Source: CBDBUR01 sp965209065 (GTDB lineage: Bacteria; Pseudomonadota; Alphaproteobacteria; JAPOUT01; G958296285). From it: 64,000 nt of DNA. The notes under the pieces were generated by a model that worked only from the letters and a program-made list of their open reading frames with translations, did no database searches and was not told where the DNA came from. The stretch lies in contig OZ242373.1 in NCBI GenBank assembly GCA_965209065.1, forward strand, positions 1,302,001-1,366,000. The letters are read 5' to 3'. Shown piece after piece: positions 25,754 through 34,673 of the stretch; the stretch's first letter is position 1; the number at the start of each line of letters is the position of its first letter. Position numbers and translations under genes: made by a program.

Positions 25754-27178
25754 TTATAACTCATTTTTATTTTTTAATATAGCTAAATTTTGCTCGTGCT
25801 TTCTTTCATCAATTTTGTAAAAGCCAAGCGTTATAATCGCGAGGCTATAAAAACTCCATAAACCAAAAATATAAGCAATTCCTAGATTACGAATAATCTC
25901 CGCGTCAACCAAGCCCGGTGTCGCGCTTTGGGGAAAACTGATAACCGTTAATAAAATCGTTGCGACAAAACCACCAACACCCACCAGCGCCTTAGTGACA
26001 AAAGTTTGGGACGCGAAAAACACACCCTCCGAACGCCTGCCAGTTGTAATTTCACTATCCTCAACCAAATCCGCCACCATCGAGGCAATCAAAATACTCG
26101 CCGCGATAATTAAAGTAATATCAATAAGAAAAAATATAGCAAATGTCGGATAGGTCAGCGCGCCCGTTGGAAAAATACCCACGAGCCTTAACAAAACTGG
26201 CAAGGGCAGAATTGTGAAAGCCGCCGCCGCAACGCTAATCGCCGCATGCTTCTTGCCTAAACGTTTAGATAAAAAAGGTGCTAACCACAAAGCCAGTAAA
26301 GCGGAAACAAGATTCAAAAGTGTTAAATAACCTAACTGCTCGGAGCTGAACTGCCAAAAATAAGTCATCATGTGGAGCGTCATACTAATAGAAATGCCGC
26401 TCGCGATAGACATAAACATCGCCGATATGAAAATAACAATAAAAGAACGATTATAAAGTGTCTCAAATAATTCGCTAAACACTCTTCTCAAGCCAAACGG
26501 ACGCTTGGGCGGCGGCGGTTTAAGATGAGGAATATGCCTGTGCGTACCTAAAGCAGAAACCAAAATCGCGAACATAATCACGCAAGCACCGACAAGCCCC
26601 ATCGCCTCATAGCCCGCTGGGTTCAACTGCCCCGCAGGATAAATCGCGTTTGCCTGTAATAAAAACAAATAGGTGATAATCGCCATTCCCGCGCCGCCTA
26701 TCCAGCCGAACGCGTAGCGGTAAGAGAGAATCTCGGTGCGCTCTTGATAGTTGTCGGTCAGGTCGGGCGCAAGCGACGTGCTTGGTGTTTCATAAAGCGT
26801 TGCCATCAAGCGCACCGCAATCGTCAAGCTCAACGCCCACCAGTAAAGCCCAGCCTTATCGCCGAACGTTGGCGGATTCCACAAAAAGAAATAAACGAAA
26901 CCCGCCGGCAAAATAGACACATACATAAAGGGGTGACGCCGCCCCCAACGAGAACGCCAATTATCAGAAACATACCCCATAATCGGGTCGGAGATGGCGT
27001 CTATCAATAAAGAGATGAGCAAAATCGTGCCAACCCACGCCGGCGGTAAGCCCAACACCTGATTATAATAAAGAAGCAAAAAATAATTTAAGCCATTACT
27101 CTTCGCCCCATAAGCCACCGAACCAAAGCCATAATAAAGCCGCGTGCTAAACGATAATTTTTGTGCTGATGTTTCCAT
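25754..27178 (-). CDS. GPH-family (MelB-like) cation symporter
   Basis: Major-facilitator membrane carrier of the glycoside-pentoside-hexuronide:cation symporter family, about twelve helices over 474 residues. GSVAYGAKSNGLNYFLLLYYNQVLG and LIDAISDPIMGYVSDNWRSRWGRRHPFMY are the N-terminal family motifs, including the conserved aspartates of the cation site. The ATG at 27178 is preceded by GGGGGCGG; an ATG at 27190 is also in frame. The sugar or lipid cargo cannot be read from sequence. The next gene upstream, an SDR, ends 24 bases away, so it may share the operon. Confidence 0.85.
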   Translation of the reverse strand: METSAQKLSFSTRLYYGFGSVAYGAKSNGLNYFLLLYYNQVLGLPPAWVGTILLISLLIDAISDPIMGYVSDNWRSRWGRRHPFMYVSILPAGFVYFFLWNPPTFGDKAGLYWWALSLTIAVRLMATLYETPSTSLAPDLTDNYQERTEILSYRYAFGWIGGAGMAIITYLFLLQANAIYPAGQLNPAGYEAMGLVGACVIMFAILVSALGTHRHIPHLKPPPPKRPFGLRRVFSELFETLYNRSFIVIFISAMFMSIASGISISMTLHMMTYFWQFSSEQLGYLTLLNLVSALLALWLAPFLSKRLGKKHAAISVAAAAFTILPLPVLLRLVGIFPTGALTYPTFAIFFLIDITLIIAASILIASMVADLVEDSEITTGRRSEGVFFASQTFVTKALVGVGGFVATILLTVISFPQSATPGLVDAEIIRNLGIAYIFGLWSFYSLAIITLGFYKIDERKHEQNLAILKNKNEL

Positions 27179-27213
27179 ATCCGCCCCCATTTGCTTTTAC
27201 AAGCAAGCGGGCA

Positions 27214-27978
27214 TTATATCTTTTTTTGACCGAACAATCTAAAATAAATGCCGTAGGGTAAAAAAGACATCAGCCGCACAAAGAGAGTAAATCTTTTAGG
27301 AAAATCTATCTCGAAGCTGCGTTTCTGTAGCCCGCGCGCGATATAAACCCCCGCCTTGTCTGCACTGATGCGGGCGGGCATATAAAAATCATTTTTATCC
27401 GTCAGGCGCGATTCCACAAAGCCGGGGTTGATGACTTTGACATCTATCTGCGCGCCGACCTCTGCTTTGAGGCTTTCGGTAAAATTGATGAGTGCCGCTT
27501 TGGTCGCGCCATAAGGTTGTCCGTTGGGCAAGCCGCGATAGCCGGCAACGCTCGCGCAAATGGCAATCTGCCCGCGCTTTTGTTTCTTCCCGCGCTCCTG
27601 TTTTTTTAACTGGGGCAGAACCTGCTCCACCAAATAAAAAGCACTCTTAATGTTTACATCAATAATGTTGCTCGCTTGCTCCAAGTTCATCGCGCCAAAA
27701 GACATGGGCGCGTAAATGCCCGCCATCAAAATAACTCTATCAATTCTCTGCCAAGACTCCCGCAGCTGCTTTAGCGCGCGCTCTATTTCTTGCGGACGCG
27801 ACACATCCATCGGCAAAACCAAATGCTCCTGCCCTTCCTGCTTTAATGTAGATAAAACCTCGCGAAGCCCGGTTTCGCTGCGCGCCGACAAGCAAAGCAC
27901 CTCGCCACGCGCCGCAAGCGCGCGCGCAAGACCCGCGCCAATACCACTGCTTGCGCCAATAATCCAACTATGTTTCAT
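27214..27978 (-). CDS. Short-chain dehydrogenase/reductase
   Basis: NAD(P)-dependent oxidoreductase, 254 residues. The cofactor-binding GASSGIGAGLARALA is at residues 8-22. The catalytic serine is in ICASVAGYRG near 145 and the Tyr-Lys pair in QPYGATKAAL near 160. The C-terminus PKRFTLFVRLMSFLPYGIYF is hydrophobic and suggests membrane association. It overlaps the MFS gene by 11 bases. An SDR of this kind usually accompanies the chalcone-isomerase-like and MFS genes in lipid-modification clusters. Confidence 0.88.
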   Translation of the reverse strand: MKHSWIIGASSGIGAGLARALAARGEVLCLSARSETGLREVLSTLKQEGQEHLVLPMDVSRPQEIERALKQLRESWQRIDRVILMAGIYAPMSFGAMNLEQASNIIDVNIKSAFYLVEQVLPQLKKQERGKKQKRGQIAICASVAGYRGLPNGQPYGATKAALINFTESLKAEVGAQIDVKVINPGFVESRLTDKNDFYMPARISADKAGVYIARGLQKRSFEIDFPKRFTLFVRLMSFLPYGIYFRLFGQKKI

Positions 27979-29266
27979 CGTCTGTCCATAAGCAAGAGCT
28001 AAACCTAATCCAAGCTATCGCAATCAGTTTTATCACGCAAGGCACAAGCGCATAAACTAATGGTAAAATAAAAATTATATCGCCGCCGCCGCCATCGCCA
28101 CCTGAATTTTCATATTGCGGCTGATAGCCAAAAAACCCTAGCGTAGATAAAATAATCCCGGTTGCCAAAGCAAAAGAGGATTTCGTCAAAAAAGTAAGCA
28201 AAGAATAATAACCACTTGCATGATGCGTAGCATTGGTTTTCTCGATATGGTCGGCAAGCCTAGCCGCCGGCAGAGCCAAATCCGCGCCCAAAGCCGCACC
28301 CGACATCACACAAATAATTCCAAAAGAAACCACCGCACCCTGAGGAAGCAAAAAAGCCCAGATGAAACTCACCACCGCCAGCAGCATACTAAACCACCAA
28401 GCAGAAATTTTTCCATAGCGATAGGCTACCTTGCGCCATAAGGGCATCGCCGAAGCACCGCTTAAAAAATATAAAAGCAAAAATAAACCCGTCCAGCTCT
28501 CCGCCAGCAGATAATCCCGCACAAAAAACAACACCAAGACCGCGGGAATAGAAGAAGCAAAGGTGCTTATCAAGTAAGCAAGAAAAAAATGTTTGAGCCA
28601 CCTGTCGCCGCGCACCGCTTGAACAAAGCCATCTTGATTTTGAGGCGGCACCACCGACATCAACCGCACGCGGTTGAGCCAAAACAAAAAAACAATCAAC
28701 CCTAAACTTAAAGCCGCTAAAAAAATAACCGATAAAAAACGAAAGGTCTCTGCCACCGAGAAAGACAACATAAACAAACTCGGCAAGATAGCTGCAATTA
28801 AAAGCCCTACTAAACCAAAGCCCTCACGCCAATTTGCAATTTGTGTGCGTTCGTCTTGACTCGCGCGCCACAGCCCTCCGCTCGCTTGGAGGTTTATCGT
28901 CATCACACTAAAACCTGTCGTGCAGATGAAAACGCTAACGAAAAACCAATAAAATAAAACCGCTTGCCCCTTGTCGGTCAGAGGATTGAAAAGCGCCAAA
29001 ACCCCCAAAGCAAGCAAAACAAATCCCAAAGCAACCACAAGCCCACGCTTATGGTGAAAGGTGTCGCTCAACTTGCCTATCAGCGGGTCTTGAACCGCAT
29101 CCACCAACCGCAGCACCAGCAGAGCGTTGCCTATCACAATCAGCGACAAACCCAAACCCGAAGCATAAAAATCTGGCACGTAGATATAAATCGGCAGCCC
29201 ACCAAAAGCAAGGGGCAGAGCTAAAAAACTATAGGTAAGCAGCGCGAGCGGGCTTTTGCTATTCAT
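27968..29266 (-). CDS. MFS transporter, MelB-like, of a lipid-modification cluster
   Basis: Twelve-helix carrier of 432 residues. LPLAFGGLPIYIYVPDFYASGLGLSL and LRLVDAVQDPLIGKLSD resemble the GPH branch and the MFS protein found beside CFA-synthase/DUF1365 clusters in other proteobacteria. It overlaps the chalcone-isomerase-like gene by 8 bases and the SDR by 11, so the three are almost certainly one transcript. Cargo unknown. Confidence 0.82.
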   Translation of the reverse strand: MNSKSPLALLTYSFLALPLAFGGLPIYIYVPDFYASGLGLSLIVIGNALLVLRLVDAVQDPLIGKLSDTFHHKRGLVVALGFVLLALGVLALFNPLTDKGQAVLFYWFFVSVFICTTGFSVMTINLQASGGLWRASQDERTQIANWREGFGLVGLLIAAILPSLFMLSFSVAETFRFLSVIFLAALSLGLIVFLFWLNRVRLMSVVPPQNQDGFVQAVRGDRWLKHFFLAYLISTFASSIPAVLVLFFVRDYLLAESWTGLFLLLYFLSGASAMPLWRKVAYRYGKISAWWFSMLLAVVSFIWAFLLPQGAVVSFGIICVMSGAALGADLALPAARLADHIEKTNATHHASGYYSLLTFLTKSSFALATGIILSTLGFFGYQPQYENSGGDGGGGDIIFILPLVYALVPCVIKLIAIAWIRFSSCLWTDDET

Positions 29267-29822
29267 CTTGCCCTAACAGCTTGCGCCTTAGGGCGGGCTG
29301 GGAAGTTTTCTCACCAAGCCAAATATCAAAAAAACTTTTTGTAAATTGCTTGTCTTTGACACTACCGATATATTTTTTATTATGAAAAAAATGACTATAC
29401 CCCTTTTTATCGCGGAAGCCGTCAATCCAATCTCCTTCTAGAACATCGGGAAATATCTCCGCCATTTTTTTCTGCCACTTCTCTATCGTTTTTTCCTTCG
29501 CCGCGCCTTGCTTCGTCATCTCTTCTGCCGAGCGCATCGCAATATCCTTGCCTGAAAAATCACGTAAATAATTTAGCTTCAATAAAAAAGGTTTGTTCCT
29601 ATTCAACTTTTTATTGGGCGCGTAAAGTTTAGCCGCGTAAATATCCCAGAGCCAAACGCTAAACTTAATTTCGCCAACAAGATTACGCTGACTGGTTAAA
29701 TTGGGATTGATTATGTTCGCGATAGGCGCGGCGACCAGCTCAAAAGAAAGCAGGCAAACCACTAGCACTCCCACTGGCACTGGCACTGGCACCAGCCTTA
29801 ATGTAAAAGAAATTTTCGTCAT
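29259..29822 (-). CDS. Chalcone-isomerase-like exported protein
   Basis: 187 residues with a signal peptide (hydrophobic stretch about residues 14-32, ending AAPIA). The body has the family's VGEIKFSVWLWDIYAAKLYAP start and LNYLRDFSGKDIAMRSAEEM, with FRDKKGYSHFF near residue 150. Bacterial members are not flavonoid enzymes; they occur with CFA-type lipid-modification genes and may bind fatty acids (inference from the fold). A six-base repeat of Val-Pro codons lies in the signal peptide (about 29768-29796). Confidence 0.78.
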   Translation of the reverse strand: MTKISFTLRLVPVPVPVGVLVVCLLSFELVAAPIANIINPNLTSQRNLVGEIKFSVWLWDIYAAKLYAPNKKLNRNKPFLLKLNYLRDFSGKDIAMRSAEEMTKQGAAKEKTIEKWQKKMAEIFPDVLEGDWIDGFRDKKGYSHFFHNKKYIGSVKDKQFTKSFFDIWLGEKTSQPALRRKLLGQDE

Positions 29823-29830
29823 ATTTTCGC

Positions 29831-29859
29831 TTGTTCTCGCTTAGATTATACATTATAAT
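29831..29859 (+). promoter_or_regulatory. Predicted sigma-70 promoter for SDR/nitronate monooxygenase pair
   Basis: TTGTTC (29831-29836), a 17-base spacer and TATAAT (29854-29859) lie 33 bases before the SDR start, in the 70-base gap from the divergent chalcone-isomerase-like gene. Confidence 0.5.
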
Positions 29860-29891
29860 TTTTGCTGTTAAGCTCACAAAAAAGAGGGAAA

Positions 29892-30659
29892 ATGGAAATT
29901 TCAGGTAACGTAGCTATTATCACCGGCGGCGCTTCGGGGCTGGGAGAGGCAAGTTTGCGCGCGCTTCACAAGGCGGGGGCGACGGTTGTCATCTTCGACC
30001 TCAATGAAGAAAAAGCCAACAAGCTCATCGAGGAGCTTGGCGACAAGATAAAATTTCACCCGTGCGATGTTGCCGATGAGGAGCAAGTCAAGGCGGGTAT
30101 TGCCCTGGCGTCTTCCTTCGGGGCGCTGCGTATGGTTTATAATGCGGCGGGCATTGGCGCGGCGATGAAAACGGTCGGCAGAGACGGCGCGCATAGCTTT
30201 AATGTTTTCAAAAAAATTGTTGAGGTAAATCTTTTTGGCACGTTCAATATGACCCGCCTAACCGCCGAGGCAATGAGCAAGCTAGACCCGATGAATGATG
30301 ACGGCGAACGTGGCGTGATAATCAACACCGCTTCCATCGCTGCTTTTGACGGGCAACAAGGGCAGGTTGCCTATTCGGCGAGTAAGGCTGGCGTGGTCGG
30401 TATGACCTTGCCTATCTCTCGCGATTTGGCGCGCAATGGCATTCGTATCAATACCATCGCGCCCGGTGTGTTCAAAACGCCTATGCTGGGTGGCGCGTCT
30501 GACGAGGTGCTTCAATCTTTGGCGCGCGATACCGAATTTCCTAAACGCTTGGGACATGCTTATGAGCTCGCGGCACTTGTGAAGTTCCTGATAGAGAATA
30601 CCTATATGAATGGCGAAACTATCCGTTGCGATGGCGCAACAAGACTAAGCGCGCGTTAA
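29892..30659 (+). CDS. Short-chain dehydrogenase, 3-hydroxyacyl-CoA dehydrogenase type 2-like
   Basis: 255 residues, resembling HSD17B10-type 3-hydroxy-2-methylacyl-CoA dehydrogenases. NAD-binding GGASGLGEASLRALHKAGA lies near residue 10 and the acidic VVIFDL near 35. The catalytic site is NTASIAAFDGQQGQVAYSASK near 140-160, and NTIAPGVFKTPM follows. GAGGG precedes the ATG at 29892 by 5 bases. It sits 12 bases before the nitronate-monooxygenase-like gene. The likely reaction is oxidation of a hydroxyacyl-CoA in fatty or branched-chain acid breakdown. Confidence 0.85.
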   Translation: MEISGNVAIITGGASGLGEASLRALHKAGATVVIFDLNEEKANKLIEELGDKIKFHPCDVADEEQVKAGIALASSFGALRMVYNAAGIGAAMKTVGRDGAHSFNVFKKIVEVNLFGTFNMTRLTAEAMSKLDPMNDDGERGVIINTASIAAFDGQQGQVAYSASKAGVVGMTLPISRDLARNGIRINTIAPGVFKTPMLGGASDEVLQSLARDTEFPKRLGHAYELAALVKFLIENTYMNGETIRCDGATRLSAR

Positions 30660-30671
30660 GAGGAGTCCCCC

Positions 30672-31649
30672 ATGAGCCTGCCACCTATTTTACAAACTTT
30701 ACGCCTCCCGGTTATTGCTTCGCCGCTTTTTATTATTTCGAATCCCGATTTGGTGATAGCGCAATGTTGTGCTGGCATTGTCGGTTCTTTTCCCGCGCTC
30801 AACGCTAGACCCGCTGAGGAGCTGGAGAAATGGATTATCAAAATTAAACAAGAGCTCGATAAATACAACCAGCAAAACCCCGATACCCCCGCCGCGCCTT
30901 ATGCTGTGAATCAAATCGTTCATAAATCCAACGACCGCTTACAGCACGACCTTGATGTTTGTGTGAAACACGAAGTGCCGATTACCATTACCTCTTTGGG
31001 CGCGCGCCAAGAAGTCAATGACGCTTGCCATAGTTATGGCGGCATAACGCTCCACGACATTATCAACAATCGCTTCGCCAAAAAGGCGATTGAAAAAGGC
31101 GCTGATGGTATTATTGCTGTTGCCGCTGGCGCCGGCGGACACGCTGGCATTCTCTCGCCCTTTGCGCTCGTTCAGGAAATTCGCGAGTGGTTTGATGGTC
31201 CTATCATTCTGTCTGGCGCTATCGCGCGTGGCGATTCCGTTTTGGCTGCGCTGTCTATGGGTGCCGACCTCGCTTATATTGGCTCTGCCTTCATCGCCAG
31301 CGAGGAAGCCAACGCCGACCAACGCTATAAGCAGATGATTGTCGATTACAACGCCGATGATATCGTCTATTCCGATTTGTTTAGCGGCGTGCTTGGCAAT
31401 TACCTCAAGCCCTCGATTGAAGCCGCCGGGCTCGACCCCGATAATCTGCCTGAGGGACAAACCATTATGAATTTTGGCTCTCAAGGCGGCTTGGGCGATG
31501 AAAAACAGCGCAACATCAAGGCGTGGAAAGATGTCTGGGGCTCAGGACAGGGGATAGGCTGGGTCAAAGAAATAGAGCCGATTGCGCTAAAGGTCGAGCG
31601 TCTGAAGAAAGAATATGACTCCGCGCGCGCGCGGGTTCAGCTCGCGTAG
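30672..31649 (+). CDS. Nitronate monooxygenase family flavoprotein
   Basis: FMN-dependent TIM-barrel enzyme of the nitronate monooxygenase / 2-nitropropane dioxygenase family, 325 residues. It has LRLPVIASPLFIISNPDL at the N-terminus, the catalytic-histidine segment AAGAGGHAGILSPFALV near residue 155, and the FMN phosphate site LSGAIARGDSVLAALSMGADLAYIGSAF near 195-215. AGGAG lies upstream. It oxidises nitronates or a related substrate; the real substrate is unknown. Its 3' end overlaps the convergent guanylyltransferase gene by 13 bases. Confidence 0.87.
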   Translation: MSLPPILQTLRLPVIASPLFIISNPDLVIAQCCAGIVGSFPALNARPAEELEKWIIKIKQELDKYNQQNPDTPAAPYAVNQIVHKSNDRLQHDLDVCVKHEVPITITSLGARQEVNDACHSYGGITLHDIINNRFAKKAIEKGADGIIAVAAGAGGHAGILSPFALVQEIREWFDGPIILSGAIARGDSVLAALSMGADLAYIGSAFIASEEANADQRYKQMIVDYNADDIVYSDLFSGVLGNYLKPSIEAAGLDPDNLPEGQTIMNFGSQGGLGDEKQRNIKAWKDVWGSGQGIGWVKEIEPIALKVERLKKEYDSARARVQLA

Positions 31650-32710
31650 CACGAGTGCTTAACCACAATTACCTTGAGGGCTTGCCGCGAGGTGTTGCTG
31701 ATTTTATATTCACTGCCATTGAAGCTATCATCTAGCATAAAAGAATCGTTTGTGTTCATCTGCCGCTCGCCTTCGGGCGACACAAGCAGGGCAGAGCCAG
31801 CCACCACCACTAAAAATAATTCTTGCTTATGGGGCAAAGAAACTTCCCTGAAAGAAATTTTCTTATTGGGCTCTACCACAAACAAACGAGCGGTTTCATC
31901 AAAAGAGTAAAGCAAGCCCCAATTATGCGTGTCAGCCTGCGCCACTTCTTCAACTTGTGCCGCCACTTGAGCCCAAGAACCTATATCCCGCCAATCAAAA
32001 CGCGCTTCAACCACCGCCGCGTGTTTAACCTTTTCCATCACCGCTTTGTCAAAAGAAATATTTTCTATCATCATATAATTTTTATCACGCACGCCTTTAA
32101 GAATGTTCGGCTGATAGGTCTCAAACAACTTTATCATCTTGCTTGCCTCGAAAAGAAACATGCCCATATTCCACAAAAAATTAGGACGCGTGAAATAATC
32201 CCGCGCGTGCTTTTCGTTTGGTTTTTCTGTAAATCCTTTAAGCGTCAAAATGGTATCGTCAATTTTTTCGCCCGTTTCAATATAACCATAAAGCGTGCTT
32301 GGCTCTGTCGGTTTAAGACCAAATAATACCACATCATAAGCATCTAACTTTTTCATTCCTACGGCAATCAGCTCGGTGAAGCCTAGCTTATCTTTTATGA
32401 TATGGTCGCTTGGCAAAATCAATACCGCTCCTTGCGCGCGATGAAGTGCCGCGAGCGCAATGCTTGCCGCCGTGTTCCTGCTTTCAGGCTCTACCAAGCA
32501 ATGGGGTGCGGAAATAAAACGCGCAGCCTCACGGCTGGCGATAAAATGAGGCGCGCTAAAACTATCCAAGCGCACGCGCTCCACCGTTTGCTCTAATAAA
32601 TGCGTTTTGCTTCCTAGTGTCAAGAATGGCTTGGGTCGCTCGGCACGCGATAGAGGTGAGAGCCTCTTACCCAAGCCGCCGCATAAAATATAAGGCCGAA
32701 TTAATTCCAT
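31637..32710 (-). CDS. manC: Mannose-1-phosphate guanylyltransferase with a shortened cupin-like tail
   Basis: Makes GDP-mannose from mannose-1-phosphate and GTP for surface polysaccharide. The signature CGGLGKRLSPLSRAERPKPFL is at residues 11-31, ILPSDHII near 95, and FTEKPNEKHARDYF near 170. The domain after residue 260 (KQELFLVVVAGSALLV) looks like a cupin but is shorter than the phosphomannose isomerase domain of bifunctional ManC (about 470 residues). A guanylyltransferase-only role is likely. It lies 22 bases after the CFA-synthase-like gene on the same strand. Confidence 0.88.
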   Translation of the reverse strand: MELIRPYILCGGLGKRLSPLSRAERPKPFLTLGSKTHLLEQTVERVRLDSFSAPHFIASREAARFISAPHCLVEPESRNTAASIALAALHRAQGAVLILPSDHIIKDKLGFTELIAVGMKKLDAYDVVLFGLKPTEPSTLYGYIETGEKIDDTILTLKGFTEKPNEKHARDYFTRPNFLWNMGMFLFEASKMIKLFETYQPNILKGVRDKNYMMIENISFDKAVMEKVKHAAVVEARFDWRDIGSWAQVAAQVEEVAQADTHNWGLLYSFDETARLFVVEPNKKISFREVSLPHKQELFLVVVAGSALLVSPEGERQMNTNDSFMLDDSFNGSEYKISNTSRQALKVIVVKHSCYAS

Positions 32711-32731
32711 TATGACCCTTTGCCAATGCGG

Positions 32732-33907
32732 TTAAGTGCGGTGCGGCACAAGTTTTGTCTGCATCACATTAATGCGCTCCGCTTCAAAACCAGCAATACA
32801 CATCGCAAGATAATAATGCCACAGGCGAATAAAATCTTCCTCGAAACCTAAAGCCAAAACTCCCTTTTGGTTTTTATTAAACCGCTCTAACCACAGGCGC
32901 AGAGTTTTCGCGTAATCTAAACCAAACTCAAATTTATCGGCGAGGTGTAATCCCGCCGCGTTCGCCTTTTCCACAAAGCGACTTGGCGAAGGCAACATGC
33001 CACCCGGAAAAATATAACTACGCAAAGCATCGCTGCTTTTGCGATAGCTGTCGAAAAAAGCATCTTGGATTGTAATCGCCTGAACCACCGCAACCCCTTT
33101 CGCCTTTAACAGCGAGGCTAACTTCTCAAAATAAATAGACCAATAGCGCTCGCCCACCGCCTCAAACATTTCTATAGAGACGATGTGGTCGTATTTTTGC
33201 CCCTGCCTGCTGTCTTGACGGCGATAGTCCTCTAACCCTATTTCAGCTTTCAAATCACACTCTCGCAAAAGCCGGTCGGTATAGGTTTTTTGCTCTTGAG
33301 AAAGCGTGATGCCCTTGACTCTAAAATCCCCCGCGGTGAGCGCGTGGCGAATGAACCCGCCCCAGCCGCAGCCAACTTCGAGCAAAGCGCCCGACTGCCC
33401 CTCGAGCTGAGACAAAATGCGCTGATACTTATGGTTTTGCGCCGCCTCTAAAGAGTCATCGCTATTTCTAAACAAGGCAGACGAATAGGTCATCGTTTCA
33501 TCGAGCCACAGGCGATAAAAATCATTGCTGAGGTCATAGTGCTTTTGGACATTACGCCGCGCACCCGATATATTATTCAAGCGCAAAATATATTTTAACG
33601 CCTCCATAGAGCGCGACACCATCGCGCCATAATACATTTTTCCTAGAGCATCTTCATTGTCTATAAAAAAGCGCAAAACAGAAACGAGGTCATCGCTTGT
33701 CCAAAGCCCTTTTTGATAATCTTTAGCAAAGCCGACATCTCCTTTCAATAAAGTGTGGCGCGCGACCGCCCAGTCCTTGATGTGAATGCGCGCCGTAGCG
33801 CCTGCCGCGTCGCCCTCGAAGGTATGGAGCTTATCCTTCGGGTCAATAATTTCTAGCTTGCCCTTCTTGGTGCTTTTTAATAATTTGAGTGCCATTTTTT
33901 CAATCAT
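32732..33907 (-). CDS. Cyclopropane-fatty-acyl-phospholipid synthase-like SAM methyltransferase
   Basis: 391 residues. The N-terminal part has KDWAVARHTLLKGDVGFAKDYQKGLWTSDDL, typical of the class. NVQKHYDLSNDFYRLWLDETMTYSSALF near residue 125 is the lipid-site signature. The SAM-binding LLEVGCGWGGF lies near 175, GITLSQEQ near 195, and SIEMFEAVGE near 230. This branch transfers a methyl or methylene group to unsaturated acyl chains in membrane phospholipids. Its ATG overlaps the DUF1365 stop (ATGA). The flavoprotein, DUF1365 and CFA-like trio is a conserved cassette. Confidence 0.9.
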   Translation of the reverse strand: MIEKMALKLLKSTKKGKLEIIDPKDKLHTFEGDAAGATARIHIKDWAVARHTLLKGDVGFAKDYQKGLWTSDDLVSVLRFFIDNEDALGKMYYGAMVSRSMEALKYILRLNNISGARRNVQKHYDLSNDFYRLWLDETMTYSSALFRNSDDSLEAAQNHKYQRILSQLEGQSGALLEVGCGWGGFIRHALTAGDFRVKGITLSQEQKTYTDRLLRECDLKAEIGLEDYRRQDSRQGQKYDHIVSIEMFEAVGERYWSIYFEKLASLLKAKGVAVVQAITIQDAFFDSYRKSSDALRSYIFPGGMLPSPSRFVEKANAAGLHLADKFEFGLDYAKTLRLWLERFNKNQKGVLALGFEEDFIRLWHYYLAMCIAGFEAERINVMQTKLVPHRT

Positions 33908-34659
33908 GAGTTCATTCCTTTTTTGATGGATTTAGAAAGTGTTTTTGTTGCGGGCTCTGGTTTGCTATGCACCGCGATGCCTTTCACAAAAAGTTTGAGT
34001 GCTTGCCAGTGAATAAGCCCTACCACTTTTAGAGTCATCAGCGGACTCCACCAGAAAAAACCACGAATGGCATTTTTCGTCATTGGCATCAGCGCGCCGC
34101 TCACGGAAGTTGCTAAACGCACTTCTTGCTCCTTGCCGATGTAATTAATATAAATCGCAAGTTTGTTTTCCTTTTCAACAAAGCGAAAGCGATAAGAGCC
34201 CTCGCGGTTAAAAAAAGGCGATACGTGAAATAGTTTTTTTGCTTCTATGATGTCGTGCGATTGAATCGGCGCGCCTTCGTGTAACCGACACAAATAGGAA
34301 TGGCTTTCACCAAAGGTATTATTCACTTCAGCCACCACAGCAAATAAGCGTTGGCGCGCGTCATAACACATAAAAAAACTAATCGGATTAAAAACGTAGC
34401 CTAGAAGTCTTGGCTGGGTAATGAGAACAACCTCATAAGCCTCTGGCAGATTATCCTTCGCGAGAAAAGATTGAATGTCATTTAATCGATGGTGGTCGGT
34501 TTCATAAAAGCTCATCAATCCCTTGCGGTTTATTCCCAGCCACTTGCTGCTTTTGACTCGCGGCAGCTGGCTCAAAGGCAAGGCAAGATAAAAGCCCTTA
34601 TACACAAACTGGTTGCGCTTTGGCTCTGTGCGCCTGTGCATAATGCGCGCAAAAAACAC
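33904..34659 (-). CDS. DUF1365 family protein
   Basis: A cytoplasmic protein of the DUF1365 (COG3496) family, always beside CFA-synthase-like genes. The N-terminal MHRRTEPKRNQFVYKGFYLAL is the family opening, YVFNPISFFMCYD near residue 120 is the strongest motif, and HVSPFFNREGSYRFRF follows. The start is uncertain. The ORF opens at 34761 but the first 30 residues overlap the upstream gene; a GTG at 34659 or the ATG at 34641 is more likely. No catalytic role is established. Confidence 0.82.
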   Translation of the reverse strand: MFFARIMHRRTEPKRNQFVYKGFYLALPLSQLPRVKSSKWLGINRKGLMSFYETDHHRLNDIQSFLAKDNLPEAYEVVLITQPRLLGYVFNPISFFMCYDARQRLFAVVAEVNNTFGESHSYLCRLHEGAPIQSHDIIEAKKLFHVSPFFNREGSYRFRFVEKENKLAIYINYIGKEQEVRLATSVSGALMPMTKNAIRGFFWWSPLMTLKVVGLIHWQALKLFVKGIAVHSKPEPATKTLSKSIKKGMNS

Positions 34660-34673
34660 TTTTCCGATAGTCT